Translations under genes and position numbers: made by a program
Notes under the pieces: generated by a model
The model's database searches: none
Told to the model about the DNA's origin: nothing
Seen by the model: only the letters and a program-made list of their open reading frames with translations
In this document: positions 1-10,274 of the stretch, in pieces
How the letters are laid out: every line of letters starts with the position of its first letter
Position numbering within the stretch: position 1 is the stretch's first letter
Assembly (NCBI GenBank): GCA_905221605.1
Contig: CAJNDS010002288.1
Location: forward strand, 62,001-126,000
Reading direction: 5' to 3'
Origin: Symbiodinium natans
Taxonomy: Eukaryota > Sar > Dinophyceae > Suessiales > Symbiodiniaceae
Length of the DNA stretch: 64,000 nt

Positions 1-1000
1 AACCTATCTTGGCATCTTGGATTCCATTGGAGTTTGGGTTATTTAGGGTTCCGTAAGCCCTGCACCCTGAACCCAAAGCCCCTAAACCCCAAACCCTGAA
101 TAAACCTTAAACTTCAGCCCCAAACCCTAGACTCTAAGCCCTGCTTAGGGTTCAAACCCTAAACTCTAGCTGCGCAAAGGACCACTTGGAGGTTCAGGGT
201 ACTTAGTAACCAAATAAAAAGTGTAGTGATAACCCACTTATAAGCCCTGTAAGTACCCTAATAGGGTTATAACTGGGTTATAAGTACAGTTGGGGTTGTA
301 AAATGACCCCGCGGCTTGCGGTTCAGAACGGAGTGCACCTGAGTAGCGTTTAGCTTGTAAAACGATAAGGAGTAAAACAAACGATAACATTTTGCAGGGT
401 TTTTGCTGTCTGGGTGAACCCCCCTCAGAAACCTCACTGTGGCCGACGTTTCCGGATCTCTAGGGGGTGAACCGCCCTGACAAAGCTGGCTGTGGGTGAA
501 ATTTCGGGGTCTCTGGCTCTGAGGGCCGATGGGTTGTTCAGGCTTAGGGGAAGCCCATTAACCCTTCAAACCCACGGCTGTAGGCTCGATGTTGAAGCCA
601 CCTAGGCTTTGGAATGCAAGGAAGCCATGTACCCCGAAGCACTACCTTGTGTAAGCAATCACTGTAAAACGATAAGAATTCTAGCCAAAGATACTGTGTT
701 TTGTGTGCAAACACTGTAGAACGATAAGGATTAGACAAAAAAACGATAACAATATTCGGGACAAGCCCATTTTCCATCGGGGATTTTTACAGCCCCAGCT
801 ATAGTTGGGTTTCTAAGTACCATGAACTTCCAAGCACACAGGAATTGTCACAGGCCTCTTCTCACAGGTTGTCCACTTGGCGGGTCGGGCGTTCACGACG
901 TGTGGGGCTTTGGGAACCTAAGGTTTGGGAAGTAGGGTTCGGTGTTTGAGGTTTCAGGGGCTAAGGGTTTAGGGATTAGGGCTTGGGGTTTAGGGTGTAT
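1..1000. other. Repeat-rich subregion, no gene seen
   Basis: Degenerate CCCTAAA-like words occur at 60-170, followed by an F2 element (185-300). Between 300 and 770 there is non-telomeric sequence in which the word AACGATAA recurs five times (near 361, 381, 667, 720 and 742). Two roughly 55-bp stretches around 410-530 resemble each other (GGGTGAACC...CGG-TCTCT). The short open frames here show no recognisable protein signature. Confidence 0.6.
185..300 (+). repeat. F2 inverted-repeat element copy
   Basis: The left end reads CTTGGAGGTTCAGGGTACTT and the interior carries the family words GTGATAACCCACTTATAAG and GGGTTATAAGTAC. The same words recur in copies near 3740, 20739, 26420, 35060, 40567, 57345 and 61395. 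Complete copies have mirrored ends (GAGGTTCATGGGTACTTA versus TAAGTACCCATGAACCTC), so the element folds as a hairpin and is MITE-like. No coding capacity is seen. Confidence 0.7.
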
Positions 1001-1004
1001 CCCT

Positions 1005-1240
1005 AATAAACCCTAAACCCTAAACCCTAAACCCTAAACCCTAAACCCTAAACCCTAAACCCTAAACCCTAAACCCTAAACCCTAAACCCTAAACCCTAA
1101 ACCCTAAACCCTAAACCCTAAACCCTAAACCCTACACCCTACACCCTAAACCCTAAACCCTAAACCCTAAACCGTAAACCCCAAACCCCAAACCCCAAAC
1201 CCCAAACCCCAAACCCCAAACCCCAAACCCCAAACCCTGA
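1005..1240 (-). repeat. Interstitial telomere-like array (CCCTAAA)n then (CCCCAAA)n
   Basis: About 25 uninterrupted CCCTAAA units are followed by about 10 CCCCAAA units. The heptamer is the complement of TTTAGGG, the telomere unit of plants and many algae including dinoflagellates. The switch from one pure variant to another inside one array suggests local amplification rather than a chromosome end, because unrelated sequence lies on both sides. Confidence 0.95.
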
Positions 1241-1254
1241 CCCGCCCCTCTCAG

Positions 1255-1331
1255 ATCATCTCGAGCCCCACGGCGGTCCTCTTGTCCAGCGGCAACGAGT
1301 GGGCCCGTGCATGGCCAGGCACTGTCGCAAG
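1255..1331 (+). pseudogene. PPR-like exon fragment
   Basis: Between a possible acceptor (CTCAG) and a donor (CAAG|GTTTGT) the frame reads IISSPTAVLLSSGNEWARA. This resembles the first helix and the GxEW turn of the PPR repeats found intact later in the window (VISFxAxISACxxGxEWxxA). Register is off by about one residue and the conserved Cys is Leu. It is flanked on both sides by telomeric tracts, as the better exons are. It could equally be chance. Confidence 0.35.
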
Positions 1332-1359
1332 GTTTGTTACGGCTAACATGTTTGTTCTT

Positions 1360-2155
1360 GGGTTTAGGGTTTAGGGTTTAGGGTTTAGGGTTTGGGGTTT
1401 AGGGTTTAGGGTCTAAGGGCTCATGCAAACCTATGATGAGAATTTACGTTCATATTTGTTGAACTTCTTTGTTTACATATATCTGCTTGTACATTCCTAT
1501 TTATATCTACTTGCTTGCTTCTTTTCTTTGTTGCTGAAGGGGGTTAGGCATTGTGGGGATCAGGAGTTGCGTGCATGGCGCAGGGTGCGCTCAGGGCTGG
1601 AGTGCTTTTCGAGAGTTAAGGGCTCCTCGTGGCTGGGTGGGCTAGTGTTTTTACTCTTCTTGTTAGTCTTTCTGTGGGTTTAGGGTTTAGGGTTTAGGGT
1701 TTAGGGTTTAGGGTCTAGGGTTTAGGGTTTAGGGTTTAGGGTTTAGGGTTTTGCAGTTTCGGTTAGAGTGTTAGGACACCTGAGTTTCGTGAGGTTGCTT
1801 ACGAGTCATGATGAACAGGTCCTATTCTTTGATGTTGTGGTTGTGGTGACGTTGGGGAATTAGGGTTGAGGTGTAGTCTGCGGCTCAAGAAGCAGCCTCA
1901 GGGTCTAGGGTCTAGGGTCTAGGGTCTAGGGTCTAGGGTCTAGGGTCTAGGGTCTAGGGTCGAGGGTCGAGGGTCGAGGGTCGAGGGTCTAGGGTTTAGG
2001 GTTTAGGGTTTAGGGTTTAGGGTAATCTACCGACCCTCTGCACCCGCTGGCTTGCTTGGCTCACGCCTCTGTGCAAGGATGGCAATTATCGTCCTGTAGG
2101 GTTTAGGGCTTAGGGCTTAGGGTTTAGGGTTTGGGGTTTAGGGTTTAGGGTTTAG
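1360..2155 (+). repeat. Telomere-like arrays TTTAGGG, TCTAGGG, TCGAGGG
   Basis: Arrays lie at about 1360-1412, 1679-1751, 1896-2023 and 2098-2157. The third is a pure run of TCTAGGG, then TCGAGGG, then TTTAGGG. The non-telomeric spacers between them (1420-1680, 1760-1890, 2025-2095) show no convincing protein signature. Confidence 0.9.
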
Positions 2156-2339
2156 GGTCACCATAATGGTGGTTGAAAGTATGAAGTTGTAGGGCTTGGG
2201 GGTTTGCAGGTCATCTACATGACCCTAAACCTTTAGAGCCCTTTAGAAAAGGCCCTGATGCCTTGGAACCCCCAAACCCTTGCCCTTATTCCCTGGGCCC
2301 CCCGACTCACCATGCCTGCCTCAAAAGCGATAGCACCGA

Positions 2340-2700
2340 AACCCTAAACCCTAGCCCTAAACCCTAAATCCTAAGCCCTAAACCCTAAACCCTAATTAAA
2401 CTCTAAATCCTAAACCCCGAAACCCGAAACCCGAAACCCGAAACCCTAAACCCTAAACCCTACACCCTAAACCCTAAACCCTAAACCCTAAACCCTAAAC
2501 CGTCGTAGAGCCTGAGCCCCTTGCATGGCATCCAGCGGATCTGCGCACGGGCGTGCGGAGAGAGAGCTGGTGGTCTCCTGGTCGGCATGCCTTGGGTTGG
2601 GTTTAGGGTTTCGGGTTTAGGGTTTAGGGTTTAGGGTTTGGGGTTTAGGGTTTAGGGTTTGGGGTTTGGGGTTTGGGGTTTAGGGTTTAGGGTTTAGGGA
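2340..2700. repeat. Telomere-like arrays in opposite orientations
   Basis: CCCTAAA-type units (with CCCGAAA variants) run from about 2340 to 2500 and TTTAGGG or TTTGGGG units from about 2598 to 2700. The arrays converge on a short non-telomeric segment that reads like a PPR scrap. Confidence 0.9.
2509..2605 (+). pseudogene. Possible PPR fragment
   Basis: The frame RICARACGERAGGLLVGMP resembles a shortened PPR repeat (ISACEKGGEW...LLSQMP) lacking the middle helix residues. It is bounded by oppositely oriented telomeric arrays. Without alignment this is a weak call. Confidence 0.3.
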
Positions 2701-3284
2701 GTAAGGTTTAGGGTTTGGGGTGTAGGGTGCAGGTACCAGGGTAACCCTAAACCCTCAACCCTGGCGCTAAACCCTAAGCCACAAACCCCAAACCCTGCAC
2801 CCTATCTCCAAGACAATGCCTCGAAAGTTTAGGGTTTAGGGTTTAGGGTTACGAAGTCAGTCGGCTCTGAAGAAGCTGAAGCCAAATTTTCCCCTACATC
2901 CCTGAAGAAGAAAACCCTAAACCCTCAGCCCTAAGCCCTAAACCCCAAACCCCAAACTGCAACCCCAGGCTCAAGACTCAAAACACCTAGCCCGGAGCCC
3001 TTGAAGTTTTGGGCTAAATCCTAAATCCTAAACCCTAAACCTTTTCCCCTAAACCCAATTGTTTGGGATGGAGGGTTTGGGGCTTACGGAAGTTGATGGG
3101 GTTTGGTGTCAAAGCAAAGCTCGTATACCTGGCTCACGCCGACGAACACTGCAGGTAGACCTGTACGGCCAGAGTCCTGGACCCTACAAACCCTGAAGCC
3201 TGTACACCCGAAAATGATCGTTATACAAGAATGAGCATAAGAACTCAAAATTGTGTAATCATAGCATAGTAAGCATATGACAAT

Positions 3285-3380
3285 TTGGGATGTTCCCCGT
3301 TATACTAGCAGTTCTTTTGGGGAGTACCCCCCTAGTACAATCCCTATGAAGGACTGTTCGCATAAGGGGGAACATCCCAA
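3285..3380. repeat. F1 palindromic element copy
   Basis: It begins TTGGGATGTTCCCCGTTATA and ends with the mirrored GGGGGAACATCCCAA; the inner arms read CTAGCAGTTCTT and AAGGACTGTT. Other copies lie at 30706-30805, 33839-33906 (degenerate), 37076-37172, 37553-37655 and 61221-61342. It is about 100 bp, palindromic and non-coding, so MITE-like. Confidence 0.8.
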
Positions 3381-3440
3381 CTGCTGTTGAAGACTGTCTG
3401 CCCGATGGTCTACGGGTAGTTTCATGGGCCCTTAAGGTAC

Positions 3441-3580
3441 CTAAACCCTAAACCCTAAACCCTAAACCCTAAACCCTAACCCCTAAACCCTAAACCCTAA
3501 ACCCTAAACCCCTAAACCCCTAAACCCCTAAACCCCTAAACCCCTAAACCCCTAAACCCCTAAACCCCTAAACCCTAAAC
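3441..3580 (-). repeat. Telomere-like array with 7-bp then 8-bp units
   Basis: CCCTAAA units give way to a pure run of the octamer CCCCTAAA. It sits inside sequence starting GTTTCATGGGCCCTTAAG and ending TGGGCCCTTGGG, words belonging to the F5 family, so the array may have been inserted into an F5 copy. Confidence 0.9.
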
Positions 3581-3739
3581 GGGTTCTGATGTCTGGGCCC
3601 TTGGGTTGTATAGGGTATACAAGGGGTACATAATCAAGGGACTAAAGCAGGGACCCCAAAAAGGGACCTTACGGCTCATTTAGGGGTTATTTGAGGGCTA
3701 CGTAGGTAGATAGGGACTATATAAGGTCTTCTATGGGTT

Positions 3740-3842
3740 ATACAGTTCAGGGTACTTCTAACCCCAATTATAACTGTACCCCTAAGTGTTCTGAGTAGGT
3801 TGTAAGTGGAGGTATAGTTGGGGTTACAAGTAAAGTAAGAGA
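3740..3842 (+). repeat. F2 element copy (degenerate)
   Basis: It contains GTTCAGGGTACTTCTAACCC, AATTATAACTGTACCC and GTTGGGGTTACAAGTA, matching the F2 family interior. Confidence 0.55.
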
Positions 3843-4792
3843 TGGGCCCTTTACAGTCCATACCATCTGCGCCCGATCCCCGGGCCCCACCCCGACGTCA
3901 GGCACGCACCTGCTTCAAACCCTAAACCCTAAACCCTAAACCCCACACCCTAACCCTAAACCTAAATCCTAATTAAACCCTAAACCCTAAACCGTACCCT
4001 AAACCTTAAACCCTGAACCCTAAGCCCTAAACCCTAAACCCTGCTGTGTGATGAGTCCCGTCGCTTCGAGTACGCGAGGGGAGCGTTGAACAGCAGCGAG
4101 GGGGTGTCTTCATCCTTAAAGGCGCTGCTTTGAAAAGATGGTTGTCGTCACAACGTCCACATCCTTTTCGGGTGTCGACTTAACCCTTAACCCTTAACCC
4201 TTAAACCCTAAACCATCACCCTAAACCCTAAACCCTTTTTCCTATACCTTAAACCCTACACCCTAAACCCTTTAAGCCCCAAGCCCTCCACCAGAATGCT
4301 TCTGCAGATGTCTGAGGATTCCAACCATGGCCTCACGCGCCTCAGGCGCCGAGGCCGCTGGCGCCAGGTCTGGGCCTGAATGTGTCTCAGGGTTTATGTA
4401 GGGTTTAGGGTTTAGGGTTTCGGGTTTCGGGCGTTTGGGGCGTTTGGGGGGTTTGGGGCCTGAGGAGTGGGGTGGGGCTTTTGGGTTAAAGGCAGCTGGG
4501 TGCTTCATGGCTTTTGTAGTTTAGGGCTTTGTAGAGTTTGTTGGGGCTTCAAAGGGCTTAGGGCTTCAGAAGTTTTAAGGGGCTTTTGCAGTTTGAAGGG
4601 CCTTTCTTGGTTTGAGGGGTGTTCAACTGCATGTTGTCTTAGGGTTTAGGTTGGCAATTAGGGTTTAGGGCTTTATGGGCTTGCGGGTTTTCAGGGTGTT
4701 CCGGGTTGTGGGTTTTCAGGTGTTTCAGGGCTTTGAACGGGTTTCAGGGTTGAACGCTTTTAGGCCTGGGCTCCAGAAGTTTCATCAATTAG

Positions 4793-4917
4793 GGTTTAGG
4801 GTTTAGGGTTTAGGGTTTAGGGTTTAGGGTTTAGGGTTTAGGGTTTAGGGTTTAGGGTTTAGGGTTTAGGGTTTCGGGTTTCGGGTTTCGGGTTTCGGGT
4901 TTCGGGTTTCGGGTGTT
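4793..4917 (+). repeat. Telomere-like array TTTAGGG then TTTCGGG
   Basis: About 11 TTTAGGG units are followed by 6-7 TTTCGGG units, again a block-wise change of variant within one array. Confidence 0.95.
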
Positions 4918-5390
4918 TCAACAGCAGTGTGTGCAGGGATTTAAGTTAACGATGCTTAAGGTTGACTGAGCGTGTCTGTTGCTGGACGCCTCAAACCCAA
5001 TCTTGAGATAGTTTAGCTTATCTTAGAGTCTTGCCTCGTCTACATGCGGAAAAACATACCATAGTGGAGGGCCCATGATCTATCTCAAGCCCATGTGGCA
5101 CATTTGGTAGCTGATGGGTTTGTTGATGCTGGGATCCTCACGTCTACAGCCAGCCTGTAGCTCGGCCTTTGAGCTACGGCTGTTCTCTGCTTGCATGTGG
5201 TGATGCTTGAATGTGCAGTCTGCCCTGAATCGCAAGCTGCTATACAAGGTAGGCAGCTATGTCGGGGTGTTTCAATGTTTCAACATGCTAGCTAGGTAGG
5301 TCAGGGATCGATCACATCGCATCATGGTGGCAGCCATCAGGCCCAAACCCCAGCCCAGCTCGTCTCTGTCGCACCACGGACCGTGCAGTC

Positions 5391-8300
5391 ATGCTGTGTG
5401 TGCGCTGGGCCTCTGGGGAAGCGAGGCTGAAGAGCGCAGTGGCTTTGGGTGTTGCAGTTAGGATCTCCATGGCCGGGAGTGAGGGCAGGTTTTTTGTGTG
5501 TTTTAGCAAGAGTGCGACTCCCCCTAACCTTTTGACCTCAGGAGCAAGTAACCGCGGAACCTCTGGAAGACTTTCCCGATGTCAAGAGCCTGAAGCAACG
5601 CTTGCAGAGGCCGCCCGAAGGGCTTGCGAAACCCCCTGGCTCTTCAAGGTTCAGGTAAGGTTCACGTAAGAAAGCTTCACAGGTTCCGCCTGGTGGGGAG
5701 TGCGGAACATGTGACACGCCTAAACCCTAATCCCCAAGCCCTTGACCCTAAATACACCCTAGACCCTAAACCTCAAACCCTAAACCCTAAACATAAACCC
5801 TAGATCCAAAACCCCAAGCCTGCGCCTTGGGCCTGGAGGCTATGCGGTCTGCCCCGGTTTCGGCAAAGGCTGCTGCGGGAGGGTGCGATATTGGAGGAGA
5901 GAGGTTTAGGGTTTAGGGTTTAGGGTTTAGGGTTTGGTCCACTAAACTGACTGTTTCAGCACCTGCTGCTATGATGATGATTCCGATGGATTATTCTGAC
6001 GATTCTGCTTTTCGAATATGACTATGGTTCTACGATTACGCTCATGGTTGCACTTACATTCTGATTTTCAGCATGTTGAAGATATTTCTGGTTTTGACTA
6101 TTATGATTCTGACGGTTATGCTCAGAAGCAGCATGGTTAGAAGTATGCCGATTTCGGCACCCACCCCAATTAGCCCACCAGCGAAGGACAGCTGCCAACT
6201 GGATGCACCTGGTGACTTGCAGCTGGTACTCCTGGGCTTCCGAGACATCCCCGACTCGGGCGCAGCTGAGATCGTGACTGCCGTGGTGCACGGCTGCGTG
6301 TCATGGGTTTTTCAGCTTTTGATGGAGCCGCAAGATCCAAACATGATCCATGGCCGCACCATGTTCGTCTATATTATCGGTATTGGTGAGTGCATTTAGG
6401 GTTCCTTATCAATGTGGCTATACAAGCCATCTGACCCTACTTCACATGTTCCTGAAGCGACGCCCCAATGCAACCGCTGAACCCGGAGTTTTTCTGTTCA
6501 GAGGCCAGGGGTGTGGGGGCGTGGGGGGTGGGGGTGGGGAGGGGGGTGGCGTGGGGCGGGGGTTGGCGGGGCGGGGGGGGGGGTGGAGGGTCTGAACTTG
6601 GGATACCCCTTGCGAAACGCTGCAAGATGCTGCAAAACCCGAACTGCAGCCCAACAACTTATTTTATGGTTTCAGGGTTTCAGGATTTAGGGTTTTAGGG
6701 GTTTAGGGGTTAGGGTTTAGGATTTTAGGGTTTCAGGGCTTTAAGGATTTCGAGTTTTAAGGGTTTTAGGGTTTTAGGGTTCATGTAGGGTCCAAGCCCG
6801 TGCGAAGGAACTTCGGCAACGGCCAGAGGCTGCTTCAACTTGCAGCGAAGGCCAAGGGACCAAAGGAGGGACCCTTACAAGGGACGTAGGGTCGGGGCTC
6901 CTTAGGCAATATAGGACGATAACAAGGTATACATAGGGGAGTAAGATTCAGGGCCCCTTCTAGGGGTCCCTCCTTAAGTGGGGCTTTCCCCAATTGAGGG
7001 TACCTTCTTGAGGTCCTAATGATAAGGGAATCCTACTATCTGGGAGAACTAAGTTAGTGTTTAGGGTTTAGGGTTTAGGGTTTGTTATCAGGGACTCCTA
7101 TTGGGGGGGGGACAAAAATTCGGGGTTCCCTATTTTCGTAACCCCCCCCCCCAAATGCCTCAAGAAGGCCGGTCGCTCGGATGTGGTACGCTTGCTTCTG
7201 GAGGCTGAAGCAGACCAGGCGCGGGGAGCTGTTTTTTTTTTTTTCTCCTCCGGTTCGGGTTTAGGGTTTAGGGTCTAGGAATTAGGCTAAGGGATTAGGG
7301 TCTTGGGTTTAGGGTTTTAGGGTTCCAGCTTTTTTTACGTGGTTTCTTAGGGTTTTCCAACCTAAGGCTTTGAGGATTTTGGGGCTCAGGGCTCTGGACC
7401 CGAGAGTCTGAGAGCTTATAGACTTCAAGGTTTTGGGCTTGAGGGCTCCTCAACGAGGGTTTAAGGGGTTGGAGGCTTAGGGTTTGGGGTTTAACCCTAA
7501 ACCCTAAACCCTAAAACCCAAAACCCTAAACCCTAAACCCTAAACCCTAAACCCTAAACCCTGAACCCTAAACCCTAAATCCTAAATCCTAAACCCTAAA
7601 CCCTAAACCCTAAACCCCCCTGCCCCCTCCCATAAGAACCCTCTCACAGGAGCTAGTTGATGGCAGCGGCCGCACTGCCCTGTCTTGGGCCGCCGGCAAG
7701 GGGCGCCTGGAGACAGCGTGCCTATTGCTGGAAGCCAAGGCCAACATGGACGTTGTTGATCAGAAGCTCAGATCTTGAGCAGAGTGAAGGGTTTAGAGTT
7801 TAGGTTGGAGGCTTCAGGGTTTAGGGTTTAGGGTTGAGGGTTTTGGGGTTTAGGGTTTAGGGCCAGGATGAGTTGTTACACCCTACTTGCCCCCAAAGGC
7901 ACTCTTTGTAGGCTTGGCTTGCAGGATCAGGATTCAGGCTGGGCAGGGGGTGAATAATCTCGTTCTCTGTCATTTGCCCTGGTGCCTCTTTTACAACTGA
8001 CTGAGACAACTATCACAGACAAAATCCTCACAAAAGTCACGAAGTGTGGAAGTAACTTCAGTATACGCTAAACCCTGTACCCTATACCCTCTAATTACCC
8101 TAAACCCTAAACCTTTCTGCTTTTTTTGATGGAAGGCCCACCGTACACCGCTATGCCTATATGCATTTATTTCTGGAGGAGCAACGGCTATACTATGACG
8201 ATTATTCCCTCGATGCAACAGTATCTGTATCAAAACAAGCAGAAAACGCGAGTGGCCGGGTTAAAGCAAACGAAAAACCACAATTTTGCAAACTCAGGTG

Positions 8301-10274
8301 CTAGCTTTTGATTGAACATTGCCAAGCAGAAACTACCAAACACATATGATATCAGAAACACGCACATGAATCATGAATACAATTCCCAACCTAATCTACG
8401 TCACCTTCAGTCTTTGAGCTCGCAAAGACAGGCCGAGAGAGAGGATAACAAGACGGCGCCACAGAAATCGATGCATCTCTTAAGTGGCCTCCACTGGTCC
8501 AATACTTGCCAGATCTGAGAGCCAGATTCTATGTACAGGGTGAAGTGCTGCATTGGTGCAGAACCATGTGGTTGATTAGATGTAATGTCTTTTCGCGAGC
8601 CCGCAAAGATAGACAGATCCCAAAGGTCCCTTTCTCTCTCTCTCTCACAGACATGTGTGCAAAACACGGAACTTATTTGGTTTGCATTCTATCGGTACAT
8701 AAGTGTGTAATATCATTTCTTGGATTCCTGAAACGCCGGACCCACCCCCAGGGCCCGAAAAAAACCTTTAAGTTTTCACAAACACCGCTCAGAAGCCCCC
8801 AAAGCCCGAAATCCCGAAACCCGAAAGCTGCTTTGCTCACCTAGGGTTTAGGGTTTAGGGTTTAGGGTTTAGGGTTTAGGGTTTAGGGTTTAGGGTTTAG
8901 GGTTTCGGGCTCAGGCACAACTTGACAGCGCTGATGTGGGCCTCACAGAAAGGTCACGCCGAGGTGGTGGGCCTGCTGTTGGATATGGGGGCCGACCAGG
9001 ACTCCTTTGCAGGGTTTTCAGGGGTTTGGGGTTTAGGGTTTGAGGGTTAAGGGTTTAGGGTCTAGGAAGTTTAGGGTTTAGGAAGTTTAGGGTTTAGGGT
9101 TTAGGGGTGGTTTAGGGGGGGGGGGTTTAGGGTTTAGGGTTTGCAGGGTTTGCAGGGTTTGCAGGGTTTGCAGGGTTTTGGGGCTTTAGGGCGCAGGGTT
9201 TGAAAATATTTTTTAGACTTATATTGCCCTTATCTCCCCAATAGAATCCTTAATAAAGGCCATAGACAATTTGAAGAGGGCCCCCACACTTACCCCGGTG
9301 TGAGGGGTCGCGTACTCGGTTGCGAGCTGTAGGACCTGACCAACCTCCACGGCAAGACGTCTCTTGCAATGGCAGTCCAGAGAGGTCCCACCGAAGGGCT
9401 TAGGTTTTAGGGCTTAGGGTTTAGGGTTTAGGGCTTAGGGGTTTAGGGTTTAGGGTCTAGGGGTCCAGAGAGGTCACGCCGAAGTTGTGCGCTTGCTGCT
9501 GGAGGCGGGTCTTGACAGGGACACGCCAGAGCCTAGGTAGGTTTTGGGGACATTTTTATACTTCCCCTTCTTTGGGTATTAAGAGGATCATATTCAGGAA
9601 TAGTTTTCAGAGGTTTTTCAGGGCCATCCTAGGACTACAAGGGCAGGTGCTCTCTCTTCTGGGCGGCCATAGAAGGACGAGTGCAGGTTGCAAAGTTCCT
9701 CATCCAAGCCGGGGTTCACGCGCACATGGTCGACGACGACGGCATGACACCGCTCTTGTGGGCCACTAAGAGAGGCCATACGGAGGTCGCGTGCCTGCTG
9801 CTGAAAGCCAAAGCAAGTGTGGACTTTGTGGCCAACAACGCAAAGGGAAGAAGTGCCTTGGGCGTGGCGTCTGCAAGGGGCGACGTGGGCTTCATGCAGC
9901 TGCTGCTGGGGGCCGGAGCCAGCAAGGACTTGGCTGACCAGAGGGGCATAACTGCTCTGATGAGGGCATGTGCAGAGGGCCACGCGGAGGCCGCGCGTCT
10001 GCTGTTAGACATGGCAGCCGATCCAAACGTTCCCGACCTCCAAGGCAAGACAGCCCTTATGAAGGCAGCAGGCCAGGGTAGTCTGGACCTTGCACACCTC
10101 TTGCTGGATGCGGCGGCTGACAGAGAGATGGCTGATTACAAGGGTCGAACTGCCTACACCTACGCAAAGGCGCAGGGCCACTTTGAGGTTGCGGACCTGG
10201 TTGCAGACAAACGCCACTGCCACTCGGCAGCCCATTTGGTGCTTCCCTTTTTGTGTTCTCTGGTTTTGCTCTAA
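5391..10274 (+). CDS. Ankyrin-repeat protein with ubiquitin-like N-terminus (multi-exon)
   Basis: The exons I infer are 5391-5417, 5542-5648, 5683-5710, 6187-about 6384, about 7168-7218, 7650-7762, 8915-8999, 9333-9384, 9473-9536 and 9647-10274. Joined, they begin MLCVRWASG-EQVTAEPLEDF, then DVKSLKQRLQR and GDLQLVLLGF, the ubiquitin-like start typical of dinoflagellate ankyrin proteins. PQDPN and six to eight 33-residue ankyrin repeats follow (for example GKTSLAMAVQRGHAEVVRLL and GMTPLLWATKRGHTEVACLL). Each junction keeps frame and repeat register except exon 4 to 5, which I could not resolve, and the 34-bp gap at 5649-5682, unusually short for an intron. Donors are GT, GC or GA; acceptors AG, usually followed by G. 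Ankyrin repeats bind proteins; the partner is unknown. About 450 residues. The last 30 residues are less ankyrin-like, so another splice before the stop is possible. The regularity favours a live gene over a pseudogene. Confidence 0.75.
5418..5541 (+). other. Inferred GA-AG intron 1 of ankyrin gene
   Basis: It starts GAAGCGAGG directly after the ninth codon and ends CCTCAG before GAGCAAGTA. Removing it joins MLCVRWASG to EQVTAEPLED, the arrangement found in related dinoflagellate proteins (MLxVxxxSGEE...). The GA donor is non-canonical. Confidence 0.55.
5711..6186 (+). other. Inferred GT-AG intron of ankyrin gene with telomeric tracts
   Basis: It starts GTGACACGCC and ends GCGAAG before GACAGCTGC. 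It contains degenerate CCCTAAA words (5718-5815) and a TTTAGGG run (5903-5934). The join gives FRLVGSAEH-DSCQLDAPGDL in frame. Confidence 0.5.
7219..7649 (+). other. Inferred GC-AG intron of ankyrin gene rich in telomeric repeats
   Basis: The donor is ACCAG|GCGCGG and the acceptor TCACAG|GAGCTA. The join EAEADQ-ELVDGSGRTALSW restores a perfect ankyrin register. Much of the interior is TTTAGGG and, further on, CCCTAAA repeat. Confidence 0.65.
7763..8914 (+). other. Inferred GA-AG intron of ankyrin gene, 1.15 kb
   Basis: The donor is GATCA|GAAGCTC and the acceptor CTCAG|GCACAAC; the join reads VVDQHNLTALMWASQKGH. The words GCTCAG occur at both ends. The interior holds telomeric tracts at 7800-7862 and 8844-8905 and a non-telomeric stretch (7990-8840) with short open frames but no recognisable domain. 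Confidence 0.6.
9000..9332 (+). other. Inferred GA-AG intron of ankyrin gene
   Basis: ACCAG|GACTCC and TGTAG|GACCTG share the word AGGAC. The join gives GADQDLTNLHGKTSLA in register. The interior includes telomeric variants and four TTTGCAGGG-type units (about 9140-9178). Confidence 0.65.
9375..9484 (+). repeat. 22-nt direct repeats flanking a telomeric-tract intron
   Basis: GTCCAGAGAGGTCCCACCGA (9375-9394, running on to 9396) and GTCCAGAGAGGTCACGCCGA (9463-9482, running on to 9484) differ at 2 of 22 positions. Between them lie 66 bp of TTTAGGG-type repeat. Each copy contains AGAG|GT, so the GT of the first copy (9385) and the AG of the second (9471-9472) define an 88-bp GT-AG intron. Removing it restores AMAVQRGHAEVVRLLLEAG, one intact ankyrin repeat. 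The arrangement is that of an insertion with target-site duplication that supplies its own splice sites. Confidence 0.8.
9537..9646 (+). repeat. F4 repeat forming a GT-AG intron of the ankyrin gene
   Basis: The donor is CCTAG|GTAGG and the acceptor GGGCAG|GTGCTC; the join DTPEPRCSLFWAAIEGRVQV keeps frame and register. Words such as TTGGGGACATTTTTATAC, CCCTTCTTT and GAATAGTTTTCAGAGG recur in slightly changed form in the 54330-54436 intron of the second PPR gene, so both introns derive from one repeat family. Confidence 0.65.

Larger units (their letters stand above)
2701..5390. other. Long gene-poor stretch of telomere-like repeats and dispersed elements
   Basis: This holds scattered CCCTAAA and TTTAGGG tracts, one F1 element (3285-3380), an F5-like patch (3597-3670), one F2 element (3740-3842), and arrays at 3441-3580 and 4793-4917. 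The spacers at 4030-4180, 4290-4390 and 4920-5340 are not telomeric but contain no coding signature I recognise. Confidence 0.6.

Noticed and set aside
1005-1240. Array interpreted as a chromosome end
   Set aside because: Unique sequence and many further arrays in both orientations lie on either side, so it is interstitial.
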